DNA of 64,000 bases from Ruegeria sp. R14_0 (GTDB taxonomy: Bacteria > Pseudomonadota > Alphaproteobacteria > Rhodobacterales > Rhodobacteraceae): the NCBI RefSeq assembly GCF_017743975.1, contig NZ_JAGHRC010000001.1:868001-932000 (forward strand), in the 5' to 3' direction. Under the pieces are notes generated by a model. That model did not search any database, was not told the origin of the DNA, and saw nothing but the letters and a program-made list of their open reading frames with translations. Shown here one piece after another: positions 45,714 to 56,314 of this stretch. Position 1 is the first letter of the stretch. Each line of letters begins with the position of its first letter. Made by a program: the position numbers and the translations under genes.

Positions 45714-46754
45714 ATGTCCTTTGTAAAACTGTCGGCTTCTGCGCTGGCTATCGCTGCTGTTTCGGCCACCACCGCCGCTGCTCGTGACAACGTTCAAGTC
45801 GCAGGTTCGTCGACCGTTCTGCCTTATGCTTCGATCGTCGCAGAACTGTTCGGTGAAAACACTGACTTCCCGACACCGGTTGTTGAATCGGGTGGTTCGT
45901 CCGCTGGCCTCAAGCGCTTCTGCGAAGGCGTTGGCGAGAACACCATCGACGTTGCAAACGCATCGCGCGCAATCCGCGAAAAAGAAATCAAAGCCTGTGC
46001 CGAAAACGGCGTGACCGACATCATGGAAGTCCGCATCGGTTATGACGGCATCGTCTTCGCAAGCCAGCAGTCCGGCCCCGCCTTCAACGCGTTCGAGCCG
46101 TCGGACATCTTCAACGCTCTGGGCGCAAAAGTTCTGAAAGACGGCGAAGTCGTCGACAACCCCTACAACACCTGGGCCGAATTCAACGCGGATCTGCCCG
46201 ACGTTGAGATCGCTGGCTTTATCCCCGGCACCAAGCACGGCACCCGTGAAGTGTTTGAAGAAAAAGTTCTGCTGATCGGCTGTGAAGCAACCGGCGCCAT
46301 GGAAGCCATGATCGCTGGCGGCATGAGCGAAGACGACGCAGAAGACGCATGCCTGAACGTGCGTACAGACGGTAAGTCGGTCGACATCGACGGTGACTAC
46401 ACCGAAACTCTGGCGCGTATCGACACCAACCCGAACGGCATCGGCGTCTTTGGTCTGGCGTTCTACGAAAACAACACCGACAAGCTGAAAGTCGCGACCA
46501 TGTCGGGTATCGCACCGTCGACCGAGACCATCTCGACCGGTGAGTACCCTGTTTCGCGTCCGCTGTTCTTCTACGTGAAGAAAGCCCACATCGGCGTGAT
46601 CCCTGGCCTGAAAGAATACGCTCAGTTCTTCACTGCTGACGAAATCGCTGGTCCTTCGAGCCCGCTGGCCAACTACGGCCTCGTTGCTGACCCTGAGCTG
46701 GCAAAAACTCAGGAAGCGATTGCCAACGAAGTGACCATGGGCTCGGGCAGCTAA
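45714..46754 (+). CDS. pstS: Phosphate ABC transporter substrate-binding protein PstS
   Basis: PstS, 346 residues, the periplasmic high-affinity phosphate-binding protein. A signal peptide ends near residue 23 (VSATTAAA). Phosphate-pocket segments are VAGSSTVLPYASIVAELF and VVESGGSSAGLKRFCEG; IGYDGIVFASQQSG and SRPLFFYVKKAHIGV are typical of the family. ATG at 45714 has AGGGAG upstream; the frame opens at 45675. Codon choice is strongly biased toward optimal codons, consistent with high expression. A hairpin follows before pstC. Confidence 0.96.
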   Translation: MSFVKLSASALAIAAVSATTAAARDNVQVAGSSTVLPYASIVAELFGENTDFPTPVVESGGSSAGLKRFCEGVGENTIDVANASRAIREKEIKACAENGVTDIMEVRIGYDGIVFASQQSGPAFNAFEPSDIFNALGAKVLKDGEVVDNPYNTWAEFNADLPDVEIAGFIPGTKHGTREVFEEKVLLIGCEATGAMEAMIAGGMSEDDAEDACLNVRTDGKSVDIDGDYTETLARIDTNPNGIGVFGLAFYENNTDKLKVATMSGIAPSTETISTGEYPVSRPLFFYVKKAHIGVIPGLKEYAQFFTADEIAGPSSPLANYGLVADPELAKTQEAIANEVTMGSGS

Positions 46755-46774
46755 TCTTGGCTATCTACGACTTG

Positions 46775-46802
46775 CAGGGGGCGGCCATTTTGGTCGCCCC
46801 TG
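46775..46802 (+). terminator. Attenuating hairpin between pstS and pstC
   Basis: CAGGGG-CG-type left arm pairs with CGCCCCTG on the right (one bulged G), with a short T-rich loop. It lies 20 bases after pstS and could limit read-through into pstC, favouring excess binding protein. Confidence 0.6.
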
Positions 46803-46841
46803 TGCTGCTTTGAACTTTCAATCGAGACCAGTGAGGGTGTC

Positions 46842-48314
46842 ATGCCAATTCTTTGGCTCTTTCTGATCGTCGCCGCAATTTCGGTGATCGGTTATGCAAT
46901 GGGGCGGTCCCGTGCGCTGCAAAGCGCGGGCGGAGACATACGTGGCTTGCATTCGCTGCCGAACTTCTACGGTGCGAATGTTATGCTGAAAACCGTGGTG
47001 CCTGCCTTTGGTCTTTTGATCATCTGGCTGCTGGTGCAGCCTCTCTACGTCGATTCCCAGGTGTCCGGCTTGATCCCGGATACAGCGATCAAGGAAGGCT
47101 CCTCGCGCAGCCTGGTCATGGCCGAGGTTCGCCGGGCAGCTTCCGGTTTGGACGCTGCGGTTTCTCAGGGTCAGTTGCCAGCTTCGGTCGCCCGTGATCC
47201 GAACGCGGACGTCGCTGTCGTAACGCAAGGTCTGAAAGACGCGGGTCAGGTCGTCACCTCCGAGATCACGCAGCCCATTCTGAATGCGGCCCAAAGCTAT
47301 ACGAGCATGAACGCCGTCGGTTACAGCGTCATGTCTGTCGTGGTGATCCTGCTGGCATTGGCCGGAGCAGCGATTGGGTGGTGGCAAACCCACGCAGATT
47401 ACCGCGCGCGCAATGTGGTAGAGCAGGGCGTCCGCGTCCTTTTGCTAGCCGCCGCCTCGATTGCCATTCTGACCACGATCGGCATCGTCCTTTCGTTGGT
47501 GTTCAACACGTGGGAGTTCTTCAAACTCTACCCCGCGTCCGACTTCTTTTTCGGTACCACATGGTCGCCCAGCTTCTCTGGTCGTGGCGGCTCGTCCGAG
47601 CTTGGCATCATCCCGCTGCTGTGGGGCACGTTCTACATCTCGATCGTTGCCCTTCTGGTCGCCGTTCCGATTGGCCTGTTCGCTGCGATCTACCTCAGCG
47701 AATATGCGTCGCCACGGGTTCGTGCCTTTGCCAAGCCGCTGCTTGAGGTTCTGGCTGGTATCCCCACCATCGTCTACGGTCTGTTCGCGCTGCTGACAGT
47801 TGGCCCGCTGCTGCTGGACGTGTTCGGCGACAATGGTTTGGGCTGGATGAAGGCCGGTACCGCTGTGATGACAGCGGGTCTGGTCATGGGCATCATGCTG
47901 ATCCCGTTTGTGTCGTCCTTGTCGGATGACATCATCAACGCGGTGCCGCAGGCCATGCGTGACGGGTCTTATGGCCTTGGCGCCACGCAGTCCGAGACCA
48001 TCCGTCAGGTGGTTCTGCCTGCGGCCCTGCCGGGTATCGTCGGTGCGATCCTGCTGGCGGCCTCGCGCGCCATCGGGGAAACCATGATCGTGGTCTTGGG
48101 CGCTGGTGCTGCTGCACGGCTCAGCCTTAACCCGTTTGAGGCCATGACAACGGTGACCGCCAAGATCGTCAGCCAGCTGACCGGCGACGCGGATTTTGCG
48201 TCCCCCGAAGCGCTGGTTGCGTTCGCGCTCGGCATGACCCTTTTCATCCTAACGCTGGGGCTGAACGTGTTCGCCCTTTACATCGTGCGTAAGTACCGGG
48301 AGCAGTACGAATGA
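46842..48314 (+). CDS. pstC: Phosphate ABC transporter permease PstC
   Basis: PstC, 490 residues. The C-terminal half is the usual permease with EYASPRVRAFAKPLLEVLAGIPTIVYGLFAL, PQAMRDGSYGLGATQSETIRQVVLP as the ATPase-coupling loop and AASRAIGETMIVVLGAGAAAR. The N-terminal 230 residues are an extension with extra helices and a periplasmic-type region, as in other alphaproteobacterial PstC proteins (E. coli PstC has about 319). It overlaps pstA by 4 bases. Confidence 0.95.
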   Translation: MPILWLFLIVAAISVIGYAMGRSRALQSAGGDIRGLHSLPNFYGANVMLKTVVPAFGLLIIWLLVQPLYVDSQVSGLIPDTAIKEGSSRSLVMAEVRRAASGLDAAVSQGQLPASVARDPNADVAVVTQGLKDAGQVVTSEITQPILNAAQSYTSMNAVGYSVMSVVVILLALAGAAIGWWQTHADYRARNVVEQGVRVLLLAAASIAILTTIGIVLSLVFNTWEFFKLYPASDFFFGTTWSPSFSGRGGSSELGIIPLLWGTFYISIVALLVAVPIGLFAAIYLSEYASPRVRAFAKPLLEVLAGIPTIVYGLFALLTVGPLLLDVFGDNGLGWMKAGTAVMTAGLVMGIMLIPFVSSLSDDIINAVPQAMRDGSYGLGATQSETIRQVVLPAALPGIVGAILLAASRAIGETMIVVLGAGAAARLSLNPFEAMTTVTAKIVSQLTGDADFASPEALVAFALGMTLFILTLGLNVFALYIVRKYREQYE

Positions 48315-49642
48315 CCGACGCCAGCATGCAAACCCCCGAGACGGGCCGTCGCGGCACATCGCTCACGGCGACGGATGAGCGGACACGCAAGCGGGCGCGG
48401 GCTGAGAAGCGCTTTCGCCTGTATGGCATCATCGCCATCGCAACCGGTCTGTTCTTTCTGGTCGTACTCTTCGCGTCGATCCTGCGAGAGGGCATCCCGG
48501 CCTTCACCCGCACCGTTGTGAGCGTTGAGTTCACGTTGACGCCGGAACAACGCGAAGAGGCAGAGGGTACACTGTTTAAAACGAAGGCCTATTCTGACCT
48601 GTTCATCGCTCAATTGAACAAAGAACTGGCCGAAAGCGGTATCAGTGTCGACTTTGACGAAGCTGCGATCGAGCGTCTTTTGGGTAAAGTCGGGGGCACG
48701 ATCCGAGCGTTCTACACCGAAAACCCGGATAGGCTGGGTGAGCCGATCGAATTTGATCTGGCGGCCTCCAGTCGTGTTGACGGCTATTTCAAGGGCCGCG
48801 TGTCGCGCGATACGCTGCAGGACAGCCGTTTCCTGCAGTTGAGCGACCTTGATCTGGTCGACGCGCTGAAAGAGGCGGGGATCATCAAGCAAGCCTTCAA
48901 CTGGCCCTTCATCACCGGCGCGGATTCCGGCGTGGACAACCCCGGCGGAGCGGGTATCGGTGCCTCGGTCGTGGGTTCGTTCTTCATGATGCTGGTGGTT
49001 CTGGTCTTGTCGCTGCCCATCGGTGTGGCCGCCTCGATCTATCTGGAAGAGTTCGCACCGCAGAACAAGTTTACCGACCTGATCGAGGTGAATATCTCGA
49101 ACCTCGCGGCGGTTCCGTCCATCGTGTTCGGTATTCTGGGTCTGGCGGTCTTTATCCAGTTCATGCACCTGCCGCAATCAGCGCCGCTGGTCGGTGGTCT
49201 GGTGTTGACGCTGATGACGCTGCCTACGATCATCATTTCGACCCGCGCGTCGTTGAAGGCGGTTCCGCCGTCGATCCGAGATGCCGCACTTGGGGTAGGG
49301 GCCTCGAAAATGCAGGCCGTGTTCCACCATGTGCTGCCGCTGGCCGCGCCGGGTATCCTGACCGGAACCATCATCGGTCTCGCTCAGGCCTTGGGTGAAA
49401 CCGCGCCGCTGCTGCTGATCGGAATGGTGGGCTTTGTTGCCCGCGGTTACCCCGACGGCTTCCTGGCCGGCTTTACCGAGCCAAACTCGGCCATGCCCGC
49501 TCAGATCTATACCTGGGCCGCACGGGCGGACGTTGGCTTCTATGAAAAAGCCTGGGGCGGAATTATCATCCTTCTGATGTTCCTGCTGACCATGAATATC
49601 ATCGCAATCATCCTGCGCCGCCGCTTTGAACGCCGCTGGTAA
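48311..49642 (+). CDS. pstA: Phosphate ABC transporter permease PstA
   Basis: PstA, 443 residues, partner permease. The N-terminal 200 residues include one helix and a periplasmic domain of the DUF3333 type ([39 protein letters not shown]). The C-terminal permease has [57 protein letters not shown] and [17 protein letters not shown]. coli PstA has about 296 residues, so the extension is substantial but normal for this class. pstB follows after 14 bases. Confidence 0.95.
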   Translation: MTDASMQTPETGRRGTSLTATDERTRKRARAEKRFRLYGIIAIATGLFFLVVLFASILREGIPAFTRTVVSVEFTLTPEQREEAEGTLFKTKAYSDLFIAQLNKELAESGISVDFDEAAIERLLGKVGGTIRAFYTENPDRLGEPIEFDLAASSRVDGYFKGRVSRDTLQDSRFLQLSDLDLVDALKEAGIIKQAFNWPFITGADSGVDNPGGAGIGASVVGSFFMMLVVLVLSLPIGVAASIYLEEFAPQNKFTDLIEVNISNLAAVPSIVFGILGLAVFIQFMHLPQSAPLVGGLVLTLMTLPTIIISTRASLKAVPPSIRDAALGVGASKMQAVFHHVLPLAAPGILTGTIIGLAQALGETAPLLLIGMVGFVARGYPDGFLAGFTEPNSAMPAQIYTWAARADVGFYEKAWGGIIILLMFLLTMNIIAIILRRRFERRW

Positions 49643-49656
49643 GGAAGGGCACTACA

Positions 49657-50454
49657 ATGAACGACATGTCGCGAGTGGAGAGACAAGTGGACACCAATGA
49701 AATCAAGCTGGAGTGCCGTGACTGCCAAGTGTACTACGGTGACACCCACGCCATCAAAGATGTGAATGTCGATATCGAAGATAAGACAGTCACCGCATTC
49801 ATCGGACCTTCGGGGTGCGGTAAATCCACTTTCTTGCGGTGTCTGAACCGGATGAACGACACGATCGACGTCGCGCGCGTCATGGGGTCGTTCAAGCTGG
49901 ACGGCGAAGATATCTATGACAAGCGCGTCGACCCGGTGCAGCTGCGCGCCAAGGTGGGCATGGTGTTCCAAAAGCCGAACCCGTTCCCCAAGTCGATCTA
50001 CGACAATGTGGCCTATGGGCCGCGCATCCACGGCTTGGCCAAGAACAAGGCGGAACTTGATGAGATCGTTGAGAAATCCCTGCGCCGCGGTGCAATCTGG
50101 GATGAGGTCAAAGACCGCTTGGACGCTCCGGGCACCGGCCTGTCAGGCGGTCAGCAGCAACGTTTGTGCATCGCTCGCGCTGTCGCAACCGAGCCTGAGG
50201 TCCTGCTGATGGACGAGCCGTGCTCGGCGCTTGACCCGATCGCGACCGCTCAGGTCGAGGAACTGATCGACGAGTTGCGCTCGCGCTATTCGGTGGTGAT
50301 CGTCACGCACTCGATGCAGCAGGCTGCGCGGGTTAGCCAGAAGACAGCATTTTTTCATTTAGGTAACTTGGTTGAATTTGGTGAAACCGGGCAGATCTTC
50401 ACCAACCCCGAAGATCCCCGCACGGAAAGCTACATCACCGGCCGTATTGGCTGA
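49657..50454 (+). CDS. pstB: Phosphate ABC transporter ATPase PstB
   Basis: PstB, 265 residues. Walker A is [19 protein letters not shown], signature [14 protein letters not shown], Walker [15 protein letters not shown]-loop [13 protein letters not shown]. The [22 protein letters not shown]-terminus is slightly extended relative to E. coli PstB (257). It is followed 16 bases later by phoU. Its sequence identifies it as PstB rather than a general ABC ATPase. Confidence 0.97.
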   Translation: MNDMSRVERQVDTNEIKLECRDCQVYYGDTHAIKDVNVDIEDKTVTAFIGPSGCGKSTFLRCLNRMNDTIDVARVMGSFKLDGEDIYDKRVDPVQLRAKVGMVFQKPNPFPKSIYDNVAYGPRIHGLAKNKAELDEIVEKSLRRGAIWDEVKDRLDAPGTGLSGGQQQRLCIARAVATEPEVLLMDEPCSALDPIATAQVEELIDELRSRYSVVIVTHSMQQAARVSQKTAFFHLGNLVEFGETGQIFTNPEDPRTESYITGRIG

Positions 50455-50470
50455 GGACAGGTATTTGAAC

Positions 50471-51172
50471 ATGAGCGAACAACATATTGCATCCGTATTC
50501 GACCGCGATCTCGAGGCGATACAGGCCCATATCATGAAAATGGGCGGTCTGGTCGAGGCCGCAATCATGGGAGCCGCCCGGTCGCTGGAAACTCGGGACG
50601 AAGAATTGGCACAAGAGGTTCGTCAGGGCGACAAGGCCATTGATGCCCTGGAAGAGCTGATCGACGAAGAGACCGCGCGCCTGATTGCCTTGCGCGCACC
50701 GACAGCCAGCGATCTGCGCCTTGTGCTTTCGGTCTTGAAGGTCTCTGGCAACCTTGAGCGGATCGGTGATTATTCGAAAAACATCGCCAAACGCACCACG
50801 GTTCTGGTCAACGCTGGTGAGATCAACGGAAGCGCCGCCGCGCTGCGCCGTATGGCGCGCGAGGTTGAGCGTATGCTGCGCGACGCACTGGACGCCTACA
50901 TCCAGCGCGATGCCGAACTGGCGACCGATGTGATCAACCGAGACGAAGAAGTCGACCAGATGTACAATGGTCTGTTTCGCGAATTCCTGACCTTTATGGC
51001 CGAGGATCCGCGCAACATCTCATCCTGTATGCACCTGCATTTCATCGCCAAGAACATCGAGCGAATGGGCGACCACGTGACCGCGATTGCAGAACAGGTT
51101 GTGTATCTTGTGACCGGTGAACGCCCGGCCGAGGCGCGGCCAAAGGCCGATATCACCTCGCAATCCGTATAG
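50471..51172 (+). CDS. phoU: Phosphate-signalling regulator PhoU
   Basis: PhoU, 233 residues, two PhoU helical bundles. The first has HIMKMGGLVEAAIMGAARSLETRD and VLKVSGNLERIGDYSKNIAKR; the second ends LHFIAKNIERMGDHVTAIAEQVVYLVTGERP. The paired ERIGDYS and ERMGDHV metal-binding motifs are clear. It links the Pst transporter to PhoR and switches signalling off when phosphate is ample. ATG at 50471 fits the family; the frame opens inside pstB. Confidence 0.96.
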   Translation: MSEQHIASVFDRDLEAIQAHIMKMGGLVEAAIMGAARSLETRDEELAQEVRQGDKAIDALEELIDEETARLIALRAPTASDLRLVLSVLKVSGNLERIGDYSKNIAKRTTVLVNAGEINGSAAALRRMAREVERMLRDALDAYIQRDAELATDVINRDEEVDQMYNGLFREFLTFMAEDPRNISSCMHLHFIAKNIERMGDHVTAIAEQVVYLVTGERPAEARPKADITSQSV

Positions 51173-51184
51173 GAGTAACTGGGT

Positions 51185-51874
51185 ATGTCGGCTGATCAAC
51201 CTACAGTTCTGGTGGTCGAAGATGAACTGGCCCAGCGCGAAGTGCTGGCCTACAACCTTGAGGCAGAAGGGTTTCGCGTTTCCAAAGCGGGCAGCGGTGA
51301 CGAGGCGTTGCTGCTGGTGGATGAAGACAGTCCCGACATCATCGTACTGGACTGGATGATGCCTAACCTGAGCGGGATAGAGGTGTGCCGTCGTTTGAAG
51401 ACACGGCCTGATACACGCTCGATCCCGATCATCATGCTCTCGGCCCGTTCCGAAGAAGTCGACAAGGTGCGCGGGTTAGAGACCGGGGCGGATGACTACG
51501 TCGTCAAGCCATACTCGGTTGTGGAACTGATGGCCCGCGTTCGTACACAGCTGCGCCGTGTGCGTCCGGCAACGGTTGGTATCCGGTTGGAATTCGATGA
51601 CATCATCCTGGATTCCGAGACCCACAAGGTCAGCCGCGACAGCAAGCCGTTGAAACTGGGCCCGACCGAGTTTCGTCTGCTGAGCACGTTCATGGAGAAA
51701 CCTGGCCGTGTCTGGAGCCGCGAACAGTTGCTGGATCGGGTTTGGGGCCGCGACATCTATGTCGATACCAGAACAGTTGACGTACACATCGGCCGCTTGC
51801 GCAAGGCGCTGACACAGCATGGCGGCGAAGACCCGGTGCGCACGGTACGCGGCGCGGGCTACGCCTTGGGGTGA
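51185..51874 (+). CDS. phoB: Phosphate-regulon response regulator PhoB
   Basis: PhoB, 229 residues. The receiver domain has phosphoacceptor Asp56 in IVLDWMMPN and the GADDYVVKPYSVVELMARV C-terminal part. A winged-helix OmpR-type DNA-binding domain follows (LKLGPTEFRLLSTFMEKPGRVWSREQLLD; RTVDVHIGRLRKAL). It is the expected target of PhoR and binder of the Pho box before pstS. It closes the operon 12 bases after phoU. Confidence 0.96.
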   Translation: MSADQPTVLVVEDELAQREVLAYNLEAEGFRVSKAGSGDEALLLVDEDSPDIIVLDWMMPNLSGIEVCRRLKTRPDTRSIPIIMLSARSEEVDKVRGLETGADDYVVKPYSVVELMARVRTQLRRVRPATVGIRLEFDDIILDSETHKVSRDSKPLKLGPTEFRLLSTFMEKPGRVWSREQLLDRVWGRDIYVDTRTVDVHIGRLRKALTQHGGEDPVRTVRGAGYALG

Positions 51875-52002
51875 TACAATCAGGGCAGGGCGGTCGCGCC
51901 CTGGTCTATGCGGTTTACTCATAGTTCAATGCGAAACTCTGACTGTTTTTTGCGGTGTCTGCAGGTTACCTTGCGGAAAAGCTGATTGAGCGGAGAAGCA
52001 AG

Positions 52003-53232
52003 ATGAACGCCCCGAACACAAAACCAACTTTGCGCGCCAAAGATGCACCAGACATGGGCGCTTTTTCATGGGATGATCCGTTCCGTCTGGCGGATCAGCT
52101 CAGCGAAGACGAGCGTATGATCGCCGCCAGCGCGCAGGCCTATGCGCAGGAAAAGCTGCAGCCGCGCGTTTTGGAAGCCTTTCAGAACGAAGAAACCGAT
52201 CCGGAAATCTTCCGCGAAATGGGCGATATGGGTCTGCTGGGCACCACAATTCCCGAAGAATATGGCGGCCTGGGCGCGGGCTATGTGTCATACGGTTTGG
52301 TCGCACGTGAGGTCGAGCGTGTGGATTCGGGCTATCGTTCGATGATGTCGGTGCAAAGCTCACTGGTGATGTATCCCATCTATGCCTATGGCAGCGAAGA
52401 ACAGCGCCGAAAGTACCTACCAAAACTGGCCAGTGGCGAGTGGATCGGTTGCTTTGGCCTAACAGAACCTGATGCGGGCTCGGATCCTGCGGGCATGAAA
52501 ACCCGTGCCGAGAAAATTGACGGTGGTTACCGTTTGACCGGCAGCAAGATGTGGATCTCGAACTCTCCGATTGCTGATGTGTTTATCGTTTGGGCCAAGT
52601 CCGATGCCCATGACGGCAAGATCCGCGGCTTTGTTCTGGACAAAGGTCTCAAAGGTCTGAGCGCGCCAAAGATTCAAAACAAGATGAGCCTGCGCGCCTC
52701 GATCACCGGCGAAATCGTTCTGGACGGCGTCGAAGTGGACGAGGGCGCATTGTTGCCGCATGTCCAAGGTCTCAAAGGTCCGTTCGGCTGTCTGAACCGC
52801 GCGCGCTATGGGATCAGCTGGGGCGTCATGGGGGCCGCGGAATGCTGTTGGCACGGTGCACGGCAATACGGCTTGGATCGCAAGCAGTTCAACAAGCCTC
52901 TGGCGCAGACGCAGCTGTTCCAGCGAAAGCTGGCGGATATGCAAACCGAAATCGCCTTGGGTCTGCAAGCCAGCTTGCGCGTCGGACGTTTGATGGATGA
53001 AGCCGAAGCCGCGCCCGAGATGATCTCGATCGTCAAACGCAACAACTGTGGCAAGGCGCTGGATATCGCGCGGATGACACGTGACATGCACGGCGGCAAT
53101 GGCATCTCGCTGGAATTCCAGGTGATCCGCCATATGGTAAACTTGGAAACCGTCAATACCTATGAAGGGACACACGATGTGCATGCGTTGATCCTGGGGC
53201 GTGCCCAGACTGGTTTGCAGGCCTTCTACTAG
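52003..53232 (+). CDS. Acyl-CoA dehydrogenase, glutaryl-CoA dehydrogenase type
   Basis: A 409-residue flavin acyl-CoA dehydrogenase. The [37 protein letters not shown] and [16 protein letters not shown] segments, and the catalytic-base region [20 protein letters not shown], match glutaryl-CoA dehydrogenase, which converts glutaryl-CoA to crotonyl-CoA in lysine and tryptophan breakdown. Other acyl-CoA dehydrogenases cannot be fully excluded. ATG at 52003 (MNAPNTKP) has a purine-rich upstream; the longer frame is not family-like. An SDR gene follows in the same direction. Confidence 0.87.
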   Translation: MNAPNTKPTLRAKDAPDMGAFSWDDPFRLADQLSEDERMIAASAQAYAQEKLQPRVLEAFQNEETDPEIFREMGDMGLLGTTIPEEYGGLGAGYVSYGLVAREVERVDSGYRSMMSVQSSLVMYPIYAYGSEEQRRKYLPKLASGEWIGCFGLTEPDAGSDPAGMKTRAEKIDGGYRLTGSKMWISNSPIADVFIVWAKSDAHDGKIRGFVLDKGLKGLSAPKIQNKMSLRASITGEIVLDGVEVDEGALLPHVQGLKGPFGCLNRARYGISWGVMGAAECCWHGARQYGLDRKQFNKPLAQTQLFQRKLADMQTEIALGLQASLRVGRLMDEAEAAPEMISIVKRNNCGKALDIARMTRDMHGGNGISLEFQVIRHMVNLETVNTYEGTHDVHALILGRAQTGLQAFY

Positions 53233-53352
53233 GATATTTCAATTATCGTGTAATCGGTATTATGGTAAATAAACGGCATTGCGCGATTGGGGCTTTCCTC
53301 ATATCGCCAATGCCTTAGGATCCTTTCCTGAACGTGTCTTACGGAGGTTTGG

Positions 53353-54120
53353 ATGCACCTGAATGGAAAAACTGTCGTTGTAACCGGCGCCGCGAATGGC
53401 ATTGGTAAAGGTTTGGCCATCCGCTTTGCACACGAAGGTGCGACTGTTGTTTGCGCCGATATCGACGCCGCTGCCGCTCAGTCCGTTGCAAAGGAAATTG
53501 GCGGACATGCGTTTACCTGCGACGTTGCGGATGAAGACAGCATCCAAGCTCTGATCAATCACGTTGAGGATGAGATCGCACCAATCGATCTGTTCTGTGC
53601 CAACGCGGGTATTCTGACACTTGGCGGCTTGGATGTGCCGGACGAAGACTGGGACCGGATCTGGAAGATCAACGTTATGTCGCATGTCTGGACCGCGCGG
53701 CATCTGGTGCCACGCATGATCTCACGCGGTGGCGGTTACATCATGACGACGGCCTCCGCCGCCGGATTGCTCAACCAGCCTGGTGCAGCGCCTTATGGCG
53801 TCACGAAACACGCGGCTGTTGGGTTTGCCGAGTGGCTGTCGTTGACCTATGGCCACAAGGGTCTGCGCGTTTCTGTTTTGTGTCCGCAGGCTGTCCGGTC
53901 AGAAATGACACGTGGCCACGAGGACTCGGTTGCGTCTATCGACGGGATGCTGGAACCCGAAGATGTGGCTCAGGCCTGCGTCGATGGAATAGAAGCTGAG
54001 CAGTTTCTAATCCTGCCGCACGGTCAGGTGCTGGATTACATCCGGCACAAGGCTGGTGATTATGATCGCTGGTTGGGCGGAATGATGAAGTTAAATCAGG
54101 CGTTTATCGAGGATGTTTAA
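53353..54120 (+). CDS. SDR-family oxidoreductase A
   Basis: A 255-residue classical short-chain dehydrogenase. The cofactor loop is TGAANGIGKGL, the stabilising motif is CANAGIL, and the catalytic Tyr/Lys pair is in PYGVTKHA with Ser in TTASAAG. Asp at the end of beta-2 (CADIDA) favours NAD(H). The substrate is unknown; the neighbouring glutaryl-CoA dehydrogenase and TesB suggest acyl-CoA or alcohol metabolism. Its stop overlaps the TesB gene stop by 4 bases, tail to tail. Confidence 0.9.
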   Translation: MHLNGKTVVVTGAANGIGKGLAIRFAHEGATVVCADIDAAAAQSVAKEIGGHAFTCDVADEDSIQALINHVEDEIAPIDLFCANAGILTLGGLDVPDEDWDRIWKINVMSHVWTARHLVPRMISRGGGYIMTTASAAGLLNQPGAAPYGVTKHAAVGFAEWLSLTYGHKGLRVSVLCPQAVRSEMTRGHEDSVASIDGMLEPEDVAQACVDGIEAEQFLILPHGQVLDYIRHKAGDYDRWLGGMMKLNQAFIEDV

Positions 54121-54986
54121 GGTTTGCGTTGCGCTTTGCGCATCAGGCCTTCCTGTGTGACGGACGCGACCAAAGTGCCATCCTGCGCGTAGATCGATCC
54201 CCGGTTAAAGTTCCGCCCTCGCCCGCTCCACGGTGAATCCATCGAATACATGTGCCAGTTTTCAAAATGGATCGGCGCGTGGAACCACATCGCGTGGTCC
54301 AGACTGGCCGCGTTGACTTCGCCCGTGAACCAGCTGAGCCCGTGCGGCCGCATGCCTGACCCCATCAGATACATGTCTGAGGCATATGTCAGCAAAAGCT
54401 GTTGCGTGGCGGCGTCCGCTCCGACTGCACCGGGCATGCGGAACCAGACCTGATTTCGGTCGTCGGACTTTTCCGGTTTAAACGGATCAAGATGACTGGC
54501 CTCACGCACCTCGATCGGGCGTTCGCGGGTCAGTTCCATGCGCAGTTTCTCTGGCAACAACGGAGCGTATTTTTCACGCAATTCCGTTCGAGACGGATAG
54601 CTCTCTGGCGCCTCAATCTGTGGCATCTGGTGATGATGGTCCCAGCCTTCGTCCTGAATATGAAAGGATGCGGATAGGTTCAGTATCTGTTTGCCGTGCT
54701 GGATGGCGACGACGCGTCTAGTCGTGAAAGAACCTCCATCTCGCGCTCTATCCACTTGATAAATAACCGGAATGGATGGGTCTCCTGGCCGAATGAAATA
54801 GGCATGCAGAGAATGGCACATGCGATCCTCAACCGTTCGATACGCTGCCGCCAAAGCTTGGGAAACCACTTGCCCGCCAAAAATCCGGGTTGGCGTCTCG
54901 CCCCCCGACCCTGTGCCACGGAACAAATCCACTTCGAGTCTTTCCAGGTCCAAAAGGTCAAGAAGGACACGTTCAGCTTCGGTCAT
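54117..54986 (-). CDS. tesB: Acyl-CoA thioesterase II (TesB)
   Basis: TesB, 289 residues, a double hot-dog thioesterase that releases fatty acids from acyl-CoA. The N-terminal hot dog has DLFRGTGSGGETPTRIFGGQVVSQALAAAYRT; the second has SLDHAMWFHAPIHFENWHMY and SPWSGRGRNFNRGSIYAQDGTLVAS with the catalytic region of the family. Length matches E. coli TesB (286). It follows the serine hydrolase gene on the same strand after 49 bases. Confidence 0.94.
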   Translation of the reverse strand: MTEAERVLLDLLDLERLEVDLFRGTGSGGETPTRIFGGQVVSQALAAAYRTVEDRMCHSLHAYFIRPGDPSIPVIYQVDRARDGGSFTTRRVVAIQHGKQILNLSASFHIQDEGWDHHHQMPQIEAPESYPSRTELREKYAPLLPEKLRMELTRERPIEVREASHLDPFKPEKSDDRNQVWFRMPGAVGADAATQQLLLTYASDMYLMGSGMRPHGLSWFTGEVNAASLDHAMWFHAPIHFENWHMYSMDSPWSGRGRNFNRGSIYAQDGTLVASVTQEGLMRKAQRKP

Positions 54987-55035
54987 TGGCGAGTCTCCGG
55001 TTGGCTACGGGCAAGGCGTATCAGGGTGACGTTTG

Positions 55036-56265
55036 TCATTCAATCAACGCGCCCAACACAAGCGCCTTGAGTTCGGCCCGTGATGGATAAGAGCTTGACG
55101 GAGACAGCTGTGTGAAAAACACGGCGGAAAAATCGTTGGTGCGGTCGATCCAGAAAAAGGTCGACGCCATGCCACCCCAGCTGAAGTCCCCCAGGGACCC
55201 GGCTGTTCGCGTTCTGCCGGGGTTCACAACAACGGCACCGGCCAGACTGAAACCCATACCATCCATCGGTTGTTCGGCAAAACTCTGCGGCCCCATCGAC
55301 GCAATGTCGCCCGGTAAGTGATTGTGCAACATGAAATCTACCGTTTTGGGGCCTAGCAATCGGTTGCCGTTGCCCTGCCCGCGGCTTCGCAACATCTCGG
55401 CAAACCTGGCGTAGTCGTCGATCGTGCTGATCAATCCGCCACCGCCCGAGAAGGTGGTCGTGTGTTCAAAGGGCGACTCACCCGCCTGATCCGTCAGGCG
55501 CAGCGTATCGTCTCCGGTTTCCGCAGAGTTCAACGCCATCGCATCACCGGCCAATGGGGTGTAGAGCGAGGCAAACCGATCCCCTGCCCCTTTGGGCACT
55601 GCAAAGCCGGTTTGGGTCATGCCTAGTGGCTCAAAAATTTCCTGCGCAAAGAACTCTTCCAGCGATTGGCCCGAGACTACTTCGACAACACGGCCCAGAA
55701 CGTCTGTGGATACCGAATACTCCCAGCGACTGCCGGGCTGAAAGGCCAGCGGCAGGCTCGCCAACGCTTGGATTCGGTCCGTTAACGGCCCTTGATCGGG
55801 ACCAAAGATGAGGTCCTGCGCGTCCATCGCCTTTGGAAGGACACCGGGGTTGAACGGATAGCTGAAACCGCTGGTATGCGTCAGCAACTGATGCAGTGTC
55901 GGAGTTGGAGCGTCCTCGGTCTGATCCAAACGCTCTGCGCCTGGAATCAAGGCTTGCATGGATCCAAATTCCGGCAGAAAATCAGAAAGTTGCGCGTCAA
56001 GGTGAAACAAACCGCGCTCGGCCAGCATCATCACCGCGACCGAGGTAATGGGTTTTGTCATCGAATAGATGCGCACCAGGGTATCGCGTTCAAACGGCAG
56101 GCCTTGTTCGACGCTTCTGAAGCCACAACTATGAAAAAATGCCTCTGACCCACGCTGAGTTATCAGCAGCGAGCTGCCGGGGTACTTCCGCTCGTCGACA
56201 TAGCGCTGCATCCAGTCCCGAACGCAGTTCAATCGGTCGGGATCAAAACTCGTCTGGCTGCACAT
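55036..56265 (-). CDS. Serine hydrolase, beta-lactamase/EstB fold
   Basis: A 409-residue class C beta-lactamase-fold hydrolase (PF00144). The nucleophile motif is SMTK (RIYSMTKPITSVAVMM), and the tyrosine motif is WEYSVSTDVLG. No signal peptide is seen, so it is probably a cytosolic esterase or lactonase (EstB-like) rather than a true beta-lactamase. It sits beside TesB and is divergent from the DsbA-type isomerase gene across a palindrome-bearing region. Confidence 0.87.
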   Translation of the reverse strand: MCSQTSFDPDRLNCVRDWMQRYVDERKYPGSSLLITQRGSEAFFHSCGFRSVEQGLPFERDTLVRIYSMTKPITSVAVMMLAERGLFHLDAQLSDFLPEFGSMQALIPGAERLDQTEDAPTPTLHQLLTHTSGFSYPFNPGVLPKAMDAQDLIFGPDQGPLTDRIQALASLPLAFQPGSRWEYSVSTDVLGRVVEVVSGQSLEEFFAQEIFEPLGMTQTGFAVPKGAGDRFASLYTPLAGDAMALNSAETGDDTLRLTDQAGESPFEHTTTFSGGGGLISTIDDYARFAEMLRSRGQGNGNRLLGPKTVDFMLHNHLPGDIASMGPQSFAEQPMDGMGFSLAGAVVVNPGRTRTAGSLGDFSWGGMASTFFWIDRTNDFSAVFFTQLSPSSSYPSRAELKALVLGALIE

Positions 56266-56314
56266 TTTGATTGAACCTCCTCGGGCGATGGTCCAAGCAT
56301 GGCCGGTGACACAC

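Noticed and set aside
55036..56265. Beta-lactamase resistance gene
   Set aside because: It has the SxxK motif but no signal peptide and resembles EstB-type esterases, beside TesB.
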